From CAVPJC01 sp963705155 (GTDB lineage Bacteria > Chloroflexota > Anaerolineae > Anaerolineales > UBA4823): 64,000 nucleotides of DNA. Every line of letters starts with the position of its first letter. Within the stretch, counting starts at the first letter, position 1. Location: positions 124,001-188,000 of the forward strand of contig CAVPJC010000013.1 in the NCBI GenBank assembly GCA_963705155.1, given 5' to 3'. The translations under genes and the position numbers were made by a program. The notes under the pieces are model-generated. The model did not search any database and was not told where the DNA came from. It saw only the letters and a program-made list of their open reading frames with translations. This document shows positions 12,447-21,303 of the stretch, in pieces.

Positions 12447-13736
12447 ATGGATCTGATCATTGAAGATGTCGTTGGCCGGGAAATTCTGGATTCTCGCGGC
12501 AACCCCACCGTCGAGGTGGAAGTCACGCTGATGGATGGCAGTTGGGGCCGGGCGGCTGTGCCCTCCGGCGCTTCCACGGGCGTACACGAAGCCCTGGAGA
12601 TGCGCGATGGCGATAAATCCCGCTACGGCGGCAAAGGCGTGCTCACAGCGGTCGATAACGTCAATAATTCCATCGCCGATATGCTGCTTGGTTGGGATGC
12701 CTCCGATCAAAAGGGTATTGACGCCGCTCTCCTGGAGCTGGATGGTACGCCCAACAAATCCAGCCTGGGAGCCAATGCTGTTCTGGGCGCCAGCCTGGCG
12801 GTAGCCAAAGCGGCTGCCAATTCACTGGGCCTGCCCCTGTACCGTTATATCGGCGGCGTGTACGCCCACGTGCTGCCTGTGCCGATGATGAACATTCTGA
12901 ACGGCGGCGCGCACACCGGCTGGCAATCCACCGATGCGCAGGAATTCATGGTCATGCCGCTCGGCGCATCCTCTTTCGCTGAAGGATTGCGCTGGGGCGC
13001 AGAAATCTACCACGCCCTCAAATCGGTTCTCAAGAGCCGCGGGTACACATCCCTGGTAGGCGACGAAGGCGGTTACGCCCCGGCGCTGAAGGCCAACTCC
13101 GAAGCGGTTGAGGTGATCCTGGAAGCCATTCAAAAAGCAGGTTACAAGGCAGGCGAGCAGGTGGCGATTGCTCTGGACCCGGCGGCTTCTGAACTCTACG
13201 ATGAGGAGACCGGTCTCTATAATCTGCGCAAGGAAGGCCGCAAGCTCACCGGCGCTGAAATGGTTGACTTCTGGAAATCCTGGGTGGATCAATACCCGAT
13301 TGTTTCCATCGAAGACGGTCTGGCTCAGGATGATTGGGAAAGCTGGAAACTGATGGTCAAAGTAATGGGCGACCGGATACAGATCGTGGGCGACGATCTG
13401 CTTGTGACCAACCCCGTACGGGTGCGCCGCGCGATTGATGAGAAAGCCGCCAACGCGCTATTGGTCAAATTGAACCAGATTGGTTCACTCACCGAGACGA
13501 TTGAGGCGGTCGAGACCTGCCACCGCGCCGGCTGGCGTGCGGTGACATCGCACCGTTCCGGCGAGACCGAAGACTCGACCATTGCCGACCTGGCGGTGGC
13601 CCTCAACATGGGCCAGATCAAAACCGGCGCTCCGGCTCGCTCGGATCGCGTGGCAAAATACAATCAGCTTTTGCGCATCGAGGCCGAACTGGGCGATACC
13701 GCCCATTATGCCGGATGGGGTGCTCTCAACCGGTAG
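12447..13736 (+). CDS. eno: Enolase (phosphopyruvate hydratase)
   Basis: Glycolytic enzyme converting 2-phosphoglycerate to phosphoenolpyruvate. The intact 429-residue frame has every family block: EILDSRGNPTVEVEV at the N-terminus, VPSGASTGVHEALEMRDGD, the Mg-binding VGDEGGYAP region, SIEDGLAQDDWE, VGDDLLVTNP, the catalytic-Lys region LVKLNQIGSLTET and the C-terminal signature TSHRSGETEDSTIADLAVA. A GAGGTG ribosome binding site precedes the ATG at 12447. It is followed by a strong hairpin terminator. The gene has no frame break, unlike many of its neighbours. Confidence 0.98.
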   Translation: MDLIIEDVVGREILDSRGNPTVEVEVTLMDGSWGRAAVPSGASTGVHEALEMRDGDKSRYGGKGVLTAVDNVNNSIADMLLGWDASDQKGIDAALLELDGTPNKSSLGANAVLGASLAVAKAAANSLGLPLYRYIGGVYAHVLPVPMMNILNGGAHTGWQSTDAQEFMVMPLGASSFAEGLRWGAEIYHALKSVLKSRGYTSLVGDEGGYAPALKANSEAVEVILEAIQKAGYKAGEQVAIALDPAASELYDEETGLYNLRKEGRKLTGAEMVDFWKSWVDQYPIVSIEDGLAQDDWESWKLMVKVMGDRIQIVGDDLLVTNPVRVRRAIDEKAANALLVKLNQIGSLTETIEAVETCHRAGWRAVTSHRSGETEDSTIADLAVALNMGQIKTGAPARSDRVAKYNQLLRIEAELGDTAHYAGWGALNR

Positions 13737-13750
13737 ATATACGAATAAAG

Positions 13751-13786
13751 AAAACTGGCGGCCATTTTTTGACCGCCAGTTTTTTA
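13751..13786. terminator. Intrinsic terminator after enolase, possibly bidirectional
   Basis: AAAACTGGCGG pairs with CCGCCAGTTTT around a short T-rich loop and is followed by a T run on the plus strand; the A run on the 5' side gives a U tract on the other strand. It lies between convergent genes, 14 bases after the eno stop and directly at the stop of the zinc-ribbon gene, so it could serve both. Confidence 0.88.
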
Positions 13787-14308
13787 TTAGATCTCGGCTT
13801 CTTCAGTGGGAGTTTCTTCCACCGGGGTTGGGCGCAGGGCTTCATCCATCGTCAGCCCCTCGCGGCGCATACCCGGGGCAGGGGTTCCGCAGTACGGGCA
13901 CAAATTCCAGGGCAAATCGATCAGCTTGCCGCATTGGTGGCAATTTTTCTTTAACTTGGTGTGGCAGTTAGGGCAAACCATCCAGTTGTCTTTTACCCGG
14001 CGCCCGCAGCCCGGGCACAGCGAAGCATCTTCAATGGCCTGGAGCAGGGCTTCTTCTTCCAGGGTGTGCTGGTATTCTTCTTCCAGCGTGCGCGTCGGGC
14101 GTAAGATCAGGTACACGGCAATCCCAGGTAAAAAGAGGACTGCCACCACGAGGACAGCCAGCGTGCGCGCCAACGGATCACGGGCGCGGCCGCGGATATC
14201 CCGATAGGTCCAGATGACCAGGCTCAGCCAAAGCGCCGCTAAAAACGCGCCGCCCCAGGCAGCCAACAAGAGCACATAGTTACTCAGTGTGGATGGATCA
14301 AAAGTCAT
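13787..14308 (-). CDS. Membrane protein with C-terminal double zinc ribbon
   Basis: A 173-residue protein with two N-terminal membrane helices (about residues 10-32 and 47-68), a short acidic helix (EEEYQHTLEEEALLQAIED), then two zinc-ribbon knuckle pairs: CPGC with CPNC, and CHQC with CPYC. The tail is acidic and proline-rich. Such double zinc ribbons are common in membrane proteins of Chloroflexota and Firmicutes, with no settled function; the ribbon would lie on the cytoplasmic side if the two helices form a hairpin. Convergent with eno and divergent from radC. Confidence 0.75.
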   Translation of the reverse strand: MTFDPSTLSNYVLLLAAWGGAFLAALWLSLVIWTYRDIRGRARDPLARTLAVLVVAVLFLPGIAVYLILRPTRTLEEEYQHTLEEEALLQAIEDASLCPGCGRRVKDNWMVCPNCHTKLKKNCHQCGKLIDLPWNLCPYCGTPAPGMRREGLTMDEALRPTPVEETPTEEAEI

Positions 14309-14394
14309 AGCCAGCTCCAGTTGTGCCCATTATATCATCCCCGGTAGAGTACAATAGGCGCGTGGATCAGCCAACCAAGCAGAATGGAGGCGCA

Positions 14395-15099
14395 ATGAGC
14401 GGGCAAACCAACCTCTACCGCATCACAGATCTGGATGAGTCTGAACGGCCCAGGGAGCGTTTGGCCCACCTCGGGGCGCAGGTATTGACCAACGCCGAGC
14501 TTCTGGCGATCTTATTGCGGGTGGGTATACACGGTGAGAACGCGGTGCAGATGGGGCAGCGGCTGCTGAATGACCTGGGCGGGTTGGCTGGTTTGCACCG
14601 GGCAACTTATGAAGAAATGTGCGCCCAGCACGGATTGGGACAGGCCAAGGCCGCCCAGATCAAAGCTGCCATCGAGCTTGGCCGCCGCCTATCGTTGGAA
14701 GCGCCTGAAGAGCGCCCGGCTATCCACAGCCCCGCAGACGCCGCCGCGCTTGTCCTGTACGAGATGGGGGCTCTGGAGCAGGAAGAGCTGCGCGTCATCC
14801 TGCTCGATACGCGCAACCGCGTTCAGCATACCGATACCATTTACCGCGGCTCGTTGAATTCATCTCAAATCCGCGTGGGCGAGGTCTTTAAATCTGCCAT
14901 TCGCCGGGTTGCGGCTGCCATCATTGTGGTTCACAACCACCCGAGCGGCGACCCGACCCCCAGCCCTGATGATGTGGCTGTAACGCGCGCCATCATCCAG
15001 GCCGGTAAGCTGCTGGATATCGATGTTTTAGATCACCTTGTGATTGGGCGGGGTCGCTTTGTCTCGATGAAGGAGCGCGGCCTGGGATTTTCTCAGTAG
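14395..15099 (+). CDS. radC: RadC family JAMM/MPN+ domain protein
   Basis: A 234-residue protein counted from the ATG at 14395, which has a TGGAGG site; an upstream in-frame ATG at 14323 has none and is less likely. The N-terminal UPF0758 part (RPRERLAHLGAQVLTNAELL) and the helix-hairpin-helix region (GLAGLHRATYEEMCAQHGLG) precede the JAMM domain. The metal-binding signature is VHNHPSGDPTPSPDD, with His180, His182 and Asp193, so the metal site is intact. Despite the name, a direct role in recombinational repair is not established for the family. It sits 3 bases from the following transporter gene, so the two are probably co-transcribed. Confidence 0.93.
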   Translation: MSGQTNLYRITDLDESERPRERLAHLGAQVLTNAELLAILLRVGIHGENAVQMGQRLLNDLGGLAGLHRATYEEMCAQHGLGQAKAAQIKAAIELGRRLSLEAPEERPAIHSPADAAALVLYEMGALEQEELRVILLDTRNRVQHTDTIYRGSLNSSQIRVGEVFKSAIRRVAAAIIVVHNHPSGDPTPSPDDVAVTRAIIQAGKLLDIDVLDHLVIGRGRFVSMKERGLGFSQ

Positions 15100-15102
15100 C
15101 AC

Positions 15103-16336
15103 ATGCCGCAGCCACCCGATTTACCCGGCCGAAATCATCTGCCGCTGGTTGCGCTTTTCGTTGCCAATGCCATATCGATGGTTGGCAATGTTCTTGCCCT
15201 GGTGGCAATCCCCTGGTTTGTTTTGCAAACAACTAACAGCGCGGCGAAGACAGGCCTGACTGGTTTCTTTACATATTACCTGTGGTGTTGGCCGGGCTGC
15301 TGGGCGGCGGCCTGGTTGACCGCCTCGGCTATAAGCGCACCAGTATCCTCGCCGATCTGGCGAGCGGCATAACCGTTGCGTTGATCCCCCTGTTGTATTT
15401 TACGGTGGGCCTTCAATTCTGGCAGATGGCGGTGCTGGTGTTTTTAGGCGCGCTCCTGGACACACCAGGAAGCACCGCCCGCGACAGCCTGGTACCCGAC
15501 CTGGCAGCGCGGGCAGGTATGCCTATCGAGCGCGCCACCTCAATCAGCCATATTATCGAGCGAGGGGCGCGAATGGTCGGCGCTCCACTGGCCGGATTTT
15601 TGATCGCAGTTTTCGGGACGGCAAATGTACTCTGGCTGGATGCAGTTTCATTTATTATTTCAGCAGGGATCATATTCATATTCATTCGCACAACACCGCC
15701 CAGGCGTAAGCCAGCCGAACGAGGTCCTTATTTGAGGAGATACTGGAAGGTATTCGCTTCGTCCGAAGAGATGATCTCATCCTGGCGATTGTCATCATGG
15801 TGATGATAACCAACTTTCTGGATGCAGCCTACGGCGGCGTGGTTCTGCCCGTCTATGTCAGCCGTGTTTTTGGAGATGCCCTCAACCTCGGGTTAATCAT
15901 CGCTATGAATGGGGCAGGCGCTGTGGCGGGTGCATTGGTTTTTAGCGCAATTGGACACCGCCTGCCGCGTCGTGCCACCTTCATTTTGATGTTCACACTC
16001 ACTGGTTTGCGTTTCTGGATTCTGGCGCTGTACCCACCCTTGCCCGTCATTTTAATCGGAATATTTATCACCAGTATCGGCGCCGGACCGCTTAATCCGA
16101 TCATGAATGCCATCGAATACGAACGGATACCATCTGAAATGCGTGGACGGGTTCTTGGCGCCATCCAGGCTGGTGCATGGATGGCAATGCCGCTGGGCAC
16201 GCTTCTGGGAGGATTTATGACAGAAAAACTGGGTGTGCTTCCACTGCTTGCCGGGCTGGGTGTGACCTACCTGGCTACAACCTTGATCATGGCCATAAAT
16301 CCGGCAATGAAAGGTATGGACCGAAATGCGGGATAA
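15103..16336 (+). CDS. MFS transporter, drug-exporter-like; two frameshifts
   Basis: An integral membrane protein of the major facilitator superfamily, most like the 12-TM exporters of the enterobactin/macrolide/tetracycline-efflux type. TM1 (LPLVALFVANAISMVGNVLA) and the cytoplasmic loop 2-3 signature GGLVDRLGYKRTSI are visible. The mid-protein amphipathic loop (RRKPAERGPY) and the second half (LGLIIAMNGAGAVAGALVFS; MRGRVLGAIQAGAWMAMPLG) follow. The frame changes near 15280 and near 15730, so three open frames make one protein of about 411 codons, the usual size. The substrate is unknown. It starts 3 bases after radC. Confidence 0.87.
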
Positions 16337-16357
16337 CTCGCTCCGGATATACCGGCT

Positions 16358-16666
16358 TCAGGCGGTCATGCGCACCTGGAATCCTTTGAAATCCTGACTG
16401 GATGGCAGCCATTCCTCCGTCAGGCCGGTGACATAAGATGCGCGTGGACCGCGGCGCAGGGCCTCCACGAGCTTTTCAAGACTGCTTCGTTCGCCAGCGG
16501 CCAATACTTCAACGGCGCCATTGAAAAGGTTGCGCACCCAGCCGGTTAATCCCAGTGCAACGGCGCGTTCCTGAACAAAATAGCGAAAGCCAACACCCTG
16601 AACCTGTCCCTGTACGATGGCATGCAGGCACGCCAGATCTTCACGGGGTGCCTGGGAATCCATCAT
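16358..16666 (-). CDS. acyP: Acylphosphatase
   Basis: A small enzyme hydrolysing acyl phosphates. From the ATG at 16666 the protein has about 102 residues, the usual size. It contains both family signatures: VQGQVQGVGFRYFVQE, with the phosphate-binding loop Arg, and GLTGWVRNLFNGAVEVLAAG, with the catalytic Asn. The longer open frame upstream is only the other frame of the preceding gene. The start overlaps the stop of the peptidase gene (ATGA), so translation is likely coupled. Confidence 0.93.
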   Translation of the reverse strand: MMDSQAPREDLACLHAIVQGQVQGVGFRYFVQERAVALGLTGWVRNLFNGAVEVLAAGERSSLEKLVEALRRGPRASYVTGLTEEWLPSSQDFKGFQVRMTA

Positions 16667-17847
16667 GCCGCTTTCCGTGCTGGTCTGGTGAAGGCTAGCA
16701 CCAGGGGAAGCACCACCGCCGCAAGGAACAGCACCAGCCACGGTAGCAATTGGATGACCGCACCCGTCAGGGCGTTTTCGCCCAGCATGTCGGATCGCCA
16801 GCTGCGCTCCAATTGCGTCAGGCTGCCTTCTAGAGCAACCTGAATGCCGCGCTCGCAATCCAGCCCATCGGCATAGGATTGCACAAGACTTTCAAGACCA
16901 CTGCTTCCATATTGCTGGTGCAGATAGCGGGTGAAAGAAGTAGCCTGGGCATATGCCAGCAGTGCACCGGACATATCGTGTGGGAATTCGCGGCAGAGGG
17001 ATTGCAGAGGCAGCAATTCCTTCTTCTGGCTGGCCCGTTCCAGGGGGATCAAATAATCGGGATTAGGGTAAAGCTCAGCGACTGACCCCAGACCCTCATT
17101 CAGCCAGACCGGTAGATTGGCATAACCCAATCCCAGGTGCTGGAAGAGCAGAATATGCATCAACTCATGCGGCACCTGCCGTTCGATCTCCAGGCGTTGT
17201 TCAGGCCCGGCAGGCAATGAAACCACCATGACGTTTAGATCTGGATCAGCGTGTGCGCCCACCCAACTTTGGCCGGTAATTTGCAAAGCGCCGCGCATTT
17301 CCTGTGCACTGGCGTACACGTAGATATCCACCAGATTGTCTTGTACGACCGGCAGCAAGCTCTGGATGTTCTGTAAACCCAGTTCTGCGGCATCCAGAAT
17401 AGTTTGAGCAAACTGGGTATCCCCTTCGTACCAGTGCACCCGATATTTTTCATCCTGGAGGACACGCCACTGAAAGCGATTGTCCTCGTAATAAAACGTA
17501 CTGTGCGGGGTTTCACTGATTTGTCCGTCGGGCGAGGTAATTTCCAGCCAGTATTCAACGGTAGAGAAAGCCCGCAAAGGAACCTCGTCAAGTGGAAGAT
17601 TAAAAACCAGCTCGCCGGCGCCGGTTGCGAGGGCTTCTCCAGATATTGTTTTGGAAATATTTGATATGTGCAAGAAGAAGAGCGCCTGTTTGATGCTCTG
17701 CGATGCAGGCAGGCTGGCAGAGAATACAATCTCCTTGCCGAAAGTATACTCAACACTCAAGTGAATAGCCTCGCTTGTGGCTGCCTCTGCGGGCACGCCT
17801 ATCATGAGCAAGGCAATCAACACAAGGATGGTGAGTAATTTATGCAT
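16663..17847 (-). CDS. Secreted, membrane-anchored gluzincin-like metallopeptidase (peptidase MA-like)
   Basis: A 394-residue protein with an N-terminal signal peptide (hydrophobic to about residue 20, AEA cleavage site) and a C-terminal membrane helix at about 365-388 followed by basic residues. The enzymatic domain should therefore lie outside the membrane. Residues 25-125 form a beta-rich domain. The catalytic part has HELMH (His227, Glu228, His231) and the distal Glu251 in LNEGLGS, the gluzincin pattern of the peptidase MA-like group. The substrate is unknown. The gene overlaps acyP at its 3' end and follows the HEAT-repeat gene by 6 bases, giving a likely operon HEAT-peptidase-acyP. Confidence 0.85.
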   Translation of the reverse strand: MHKLLTILVLIALLMIGVPAEAATSEAIHLSVEYTFGKEIVFSASLPASQSIKQALFFLHISNISKTISGEALATGAGELVFNLPLDEVPLRAFSTVEYWLEITSPDGQISETPHSTFYYEDNRFQWRVLQDEKYRVHWYEGDTQFAQTILDAAELGLQNIQSLLPVVQDNLVDIYVYASAQEMRGALQITGQSWVGAHADPDLNVMVVSLPAGPEQRLEIERQVPHELMHILLFQHLGLGYANLPVWLNEGLGSVAELYPNPDYLIPLERASQKKELLPLQSLCREFPHDMSGALLAYAQATSFTRYLHQQYGSSGLESLVQSYADGLDCERGIQVALEGSLTQLERSWRSDMLGENALTGAVIQLLPWLVLFLAAVVLPLVLAFTRPARKAA

Positions 17848-17853
17848 GTCAAC

Positions 17854-18954
17854 TCAGGCGCAATTTGAAGGATGATCCCCTGGCGCGCAAAATTCAGGAA
17901 AAACCGGGCCGGCGCCCGTCATTATTCCGGGTTCGATATCTTCCAGATCGTCTTCAATGTCATCCAGATCGTCCAGGTCATCTTCTTCGCCGTCTTCATT
18001 TTCGTCAGAAAGTTCCATCAGGGCGAACAGCTCGGTTTCTTCAGTAAAAGACAGGTTTTCGAGCGCCGAATTGAGAAATTCGATTTCCTCGCTGTCTTCG
18101 GTTTCCTCAAGCAGCGCTTCAAGCGCTTCTTCCACACCTTCACCGCCAATTTGAGAGAGCGACCAGGCTGCTGCCATGCGTACATCTGAATCTTCGTCTC
18201 TGAGGAGCTTGAAAAGGCGAGATTTCGCTTTGCCAATCTCGAGTTCGCCGGCTGCGCGGGCTGCTTCGCAGCGAATTTCGTCCACATCACTCTGGAGCAT
18301 TTCAACCACCGGGCGCGCCCAGACTTTGTTCGAAGATCGTCCCATAGCAAACAGGGCGCTGACAATCCATTCGTTAATCCCCGAGTTCATACGCCTTCTC
18401 AATCAACCCGGGCACTTCTTTTCGGCTGGAAAACCCCAATGATTCCAGAGCCCGGCGACGCAAAAGCAATGGTCTGTCGCTGGTGACAATTTGGAGAAGC
18501 CGGTCTTCAACTTTGTGCAGTGTTTTTTTGGAAATCTCTTCGATTTCGCCGAGATAGATGTACTGGCCCAGAGCGGTCGCCGAGACAGCGCGCACATCGT
18601 TATCCGGGTCGTGATCGATTTTTTGCAGGAATAGATCGACCAGTTCGGGCAATTCGTATTCCCACAGGACACGTATAGCCAGCTCGCGCGCACGCGCGGT
18701 TCTGGATCGTTGGCGCCCAATAGAGCCACACCCTCGAAGGAGAGTGTGTAATTGTCTTCACCCACCTCTTCCAAATCTTCCATGATCGCTTGCCGGCGCC
18801 ACGCAGCCACCGAAGGCCAGGCTTTTTTTAGAACCTCCAGGTCCTCCGGGGTAATGTCGGAAAGACGGTAAAGATAACGCGGATGAATGGGCTTGTCTTC
18901 ATCCAAGAGGGCATTAATCAACTGCTGGATGGTGATTTTTACCTGTGCGGTCAT
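17854..18954 (-). CDS. HEAT-repeat protein with acidic C-terminus; two frameshifts
   Basis: A protein of about 366 residues made of PBS/HEAT-type helical repeats, for example PELVDLFLQKIDHDPDNDVRA, RPLLLRRRALESLGF and VDEIRCEAARAAGELEIG. It ends in a very acidic, Asp/Glu-rich tail (around DDLDDLDDIEDDLEDIEPG). Frame breaks near 18695 and 18380 split it into three open frames, but the repeats follow in register. The start is taken as ATG 18954 (MTAQVKITIQQ); an in-frame ATG four codons upstream is possible. HEAT proteins act as binding scaffolds and the partner is unknown. It lies between rseP (20-base gap) and the peptidase gene (6-base gap), suggesting an envelope-related operon. Confidence 0.8.
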
Positions 18955-18974
18955 TTTTCTCTTCAAGAAGCAAA

Positions 18975-20000
18975 TTACTTGGGCAACACAATTGGATTTA
19001 CAAAGTCCTGGATGTTGATATAAATCAATAGCAGGATCAACATGCCAAAACCTACGAGATGGACAAGATTTTCCAGCCTGGCAGGAACACGCCGCCGGAA
19101 GATGATCTCCGGTAACGTGAACAATATGCGACCACCGTCCAGGGCGGGGATCGGAAACAGATTGAAGATGCCCAGAGACAGGCTGATCACCATAAAGAAA
19201 TACAACGGGCTCTGGATCTGCTGGTAGATATCGAACATACCTTTGTATCCAATAGGGCGGTCTTCGGCGGTGGTCTGACCTTGCAGCGCCTTGATGGGCA
19301 GCGAAAGCACACTTTTCCCGTAGAGTAAGGTGGTTTCAATTCCGGCTGGTATGGCGCGTGACCAGGTGGTGGGTTTGGTGGAGTAACCCATCTGGATGCC
19401 GATGGCGCCATCAGCTGGGGGTGGATTTCGCGGGGTAACGGACAGCGTTCCGGACTGGTCACCGCGTAGATATTGAACTTCGATGGGCACACCCAGATTC
19501 GCATAGATGATATCGTGCATCTCATCCTGGGTGCGTACGTCCTGTGCATTCACCTGCAGGACGATATCTCCCGGCAGCAGACCGGATTCATCGGCAGGCG
19601 ATCCTGGCACGGTCGCAAGGATCTGCACCCGGTCCGGCTCGCCCAGGCTATGCATCAGAATGATCGCGAGCGCAACCCCGAGCGCCAGGTTCATCAGAGG
19701 TCCGGCAAACAAAATCACCAGCCTTTTCCAGGGGCTGGCAGAAGCCATGCCGCCCTCCACTTCGGGATCATTTTCACCTTTAATGCGAACAAATCCGCCA
19801 AGAGGAATCCAGTTCAGGCTGAACAGGGTGCCGCCGGCGCTGAATAATTTTACTGCCCGGGGCGGAAAACCAACGCCGAATTCCTCCACCTCCACCTTTA
19901 CCATGCGGGCCGCCAGGAAATGCCCCAGCTCGTGAACAATGATCAAGACGGCCAGGCCGGCGATAAACTCTATTAATTGAACGACAAATTGAGTGGACAT
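18975..20000 (-). CDS. rseP: Site-2 metalloprotease, RseP/M50 family
   Basis: An intramembrane zinc protease, in other bacteria cleaving anti-sigma factors and remnant signal peptides within the membrane. The 341-residue protein has the active site VHELGHF in TM1 (His23, Glu24, His27). It also has a PDZ domain (VPGSPADESGLLPGDIVLQV) and the third zinc ligand region NLFPIPALDGGR in a later membrane helix. Family order and length are normal for the single-PDZ form. It heads a minus-strand run with the HEAT protein, peptidase and acylphosphatase. No sigma/anti-sigma pair lies nearby, so its substrate cannot be named. Confidence 0.95.
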   Translation of the reverse strand: MSTQFVVQLIEFIAGLAVLIIVHELGHFLAARMVKVEVEEFGVGFPPRAVKLFSAGGTLFSLNWIPLGGFVRIKGENDPEVEGGMASASPWKRLVILFAGPLMNLALGVALAIILMHSLGEPDRVQILATVPGSPADESGLLPGDIVLQVNAQDVRTQDEMHDIIYANLGVPIEVQYLRGDQSGTLSVTPRNPPPADGAIGIQMGYSTKPTTWSRAIPAGIETTLLYGKSVLSLPIKALQGQTTAEDRPIGYKGMFDIYQQIQSPLYFFMVISLSLGIFNLFPIPALDGGRILFTLPEIIFRRRVPARLENLVHLVGFGMLILLLIYINIQDFVNPIVLPK

Positions 20001-20048
20001 AGCTAATCTACCAACTCTGAAATGAGTATTCCTTCCTTTGTGAGGCTA

Positions 20049-20054
20049 ATTATA
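20049..20054 (-). promoter_or_regulatory. Probable -10 element upstream of rseP
   Basis: A perfect TATAAT on the minus strand about 50 bases before the rseP start, in the 104-base gap after mvaD. Only a weak -35 (TAGCAA at 17-base spacing) is visible. Confidence 0.45.
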
Positions 20055-20104
20055 TCCTCTCTGCTATGAACTTGCTATAAAAGCGGTACAATGGGAGATG
20101 ATTT

Positions 20105-21080
20105 CTAACAGAACTCTAAGCGGGCAGCCTCACCCGGATGGGCAAGAAGCACCTGCCGCACCCCCGGTATTTGCTGGAGAAGATCGGCTACCTGCCCGGC
20201 GAAATCTGCCGGGCAGAGCACATGCACATTTGGTCCGGCATCAATGGTATAAAATGCAGGTATGCCCCTTTTGCGCCAGCCAGGAACGGCGTGGATGACT
20301 TCAATTGTCGCGGCCTGCCAGTAGTGCAGCGGCGGCGTGGAGGTCATCATCACTGCGTGCATCAAATTGCAATCCAGCTCGGTCACCCGCGCTAATGCAT
20401 CAAAATCTCTTCGGAATATGGCTATGCGGCAGGTATCCAGCAGGGTCGGGATTTGCCCAACGCGGGCGGTGTGCAGCGGGCTGGTAACTGCCCGGGTGTG
20501 CCCCTCAGCTGAACCGGTTGGTTTGTGCGCCTGGCTGACGATGGCGATACAATCGGTCAGATCCCAATGCTCAGCTGGAGCGATCGAGGCAGCAAATGAG
20601 TCTCTCGTCTGTTTCACCGGGGCGCCATTCCACAAAGCCGCCCGGTATAGAACGGCACGCCGATCCACTGCCCGTGCGCGCCAGCCTGGAGAGAGAAGCC
20701 TGATCCAGGTTTAAGCCAGCAGCGGCAGTAGCCGCCAGGCTGAGTGCCGCAAAAGCTGAAGCTGAAGAAGCGATGCCGGCGCCGGTAGGAAAGTTGTTTT
20801 CGCTGGTGACGCGTGCGAAGGTTTGCAGATGGGCCATTGTGCGCACCCGGTTGAGCAGAGCACTGACACGCTGGAGAGCCGGCCCGTGCGATTCGCGCCC
20901 GTTTAAAATCAACTGGTCACGATCTAATCCGATTATTAAAGATACCTGAGTGCGCGTGATCAGCCCTGCAAGGTTCATGGATATGGAGCCGTTTGCGGGC
21001 AGGTGCAAACGTGAATCCCGGTCGCCCCAATACTTGATGAAGGCGATGTTGGGGTGGCTTTGAGCGATGGCAGATGTCAT
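20105..21080 (-). CDS. mvaD: Diphosphomevalonate decarboxylase family (mevalonate pathway); one frameshift
   Basis: A GHMP-kinase-fold decarboxylase of isoprenoid synthesis. The N-terminus (SHPNIAFIKYWGDRD) and PANGSISMNLAGL are diagnostic for the family. The ATP-loop TGAGIASSASAFAAL and RTGSGSACRSIPGGFVEW, holding the conserved Ser/Arg of the active site, follow. The C-terminal half (FYTIDAGPNVHVLC) contains the conserved Asp. The frame changes near 20603; the total of about 324 codons is normal. In some Chloroflexota a close homologue was shown to act on mevalonate 5-phosphate, with isopentenyl phosphate kinase finishing the pathway. Which substrate this one uses cannot be told from the sequence alone. 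Confidence 0.9.
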
Positions 21081-21303
21081 GCGGCGAGTTTACCACGAGA
21101 TTGCAGGTCTCTGTATGCCTGGTCTTACGGATTGGAAGTACGAGCATCCTGGGATAAACAAATAGCCTCGATGAACGGTGGAGCAGAAGCGTTCATGAGG
21201 AGTGTCTTGATAAAATATTGAACCTTAATTGGGTCAAATGTAGAATGTACGAGCGCTATGAGGGAAGGGGTTATTCCAGTTATTAACTTGAGCGCTACCT
21301 CTC

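Noticed and set aside
16879..17085. Plus-strand open frames opposite the peptidase gene
   Set aside because: Antisense shadows of a gene with clear catalytic motifs and signal peptide.
18374..18384. Recoded stop in the HEAT-repeat gene, similar to the TGA in the thioredoxin-like gene
   Set aside because: The stop is TAA and the next part is in a different frame, so it is an indel, not recoding.
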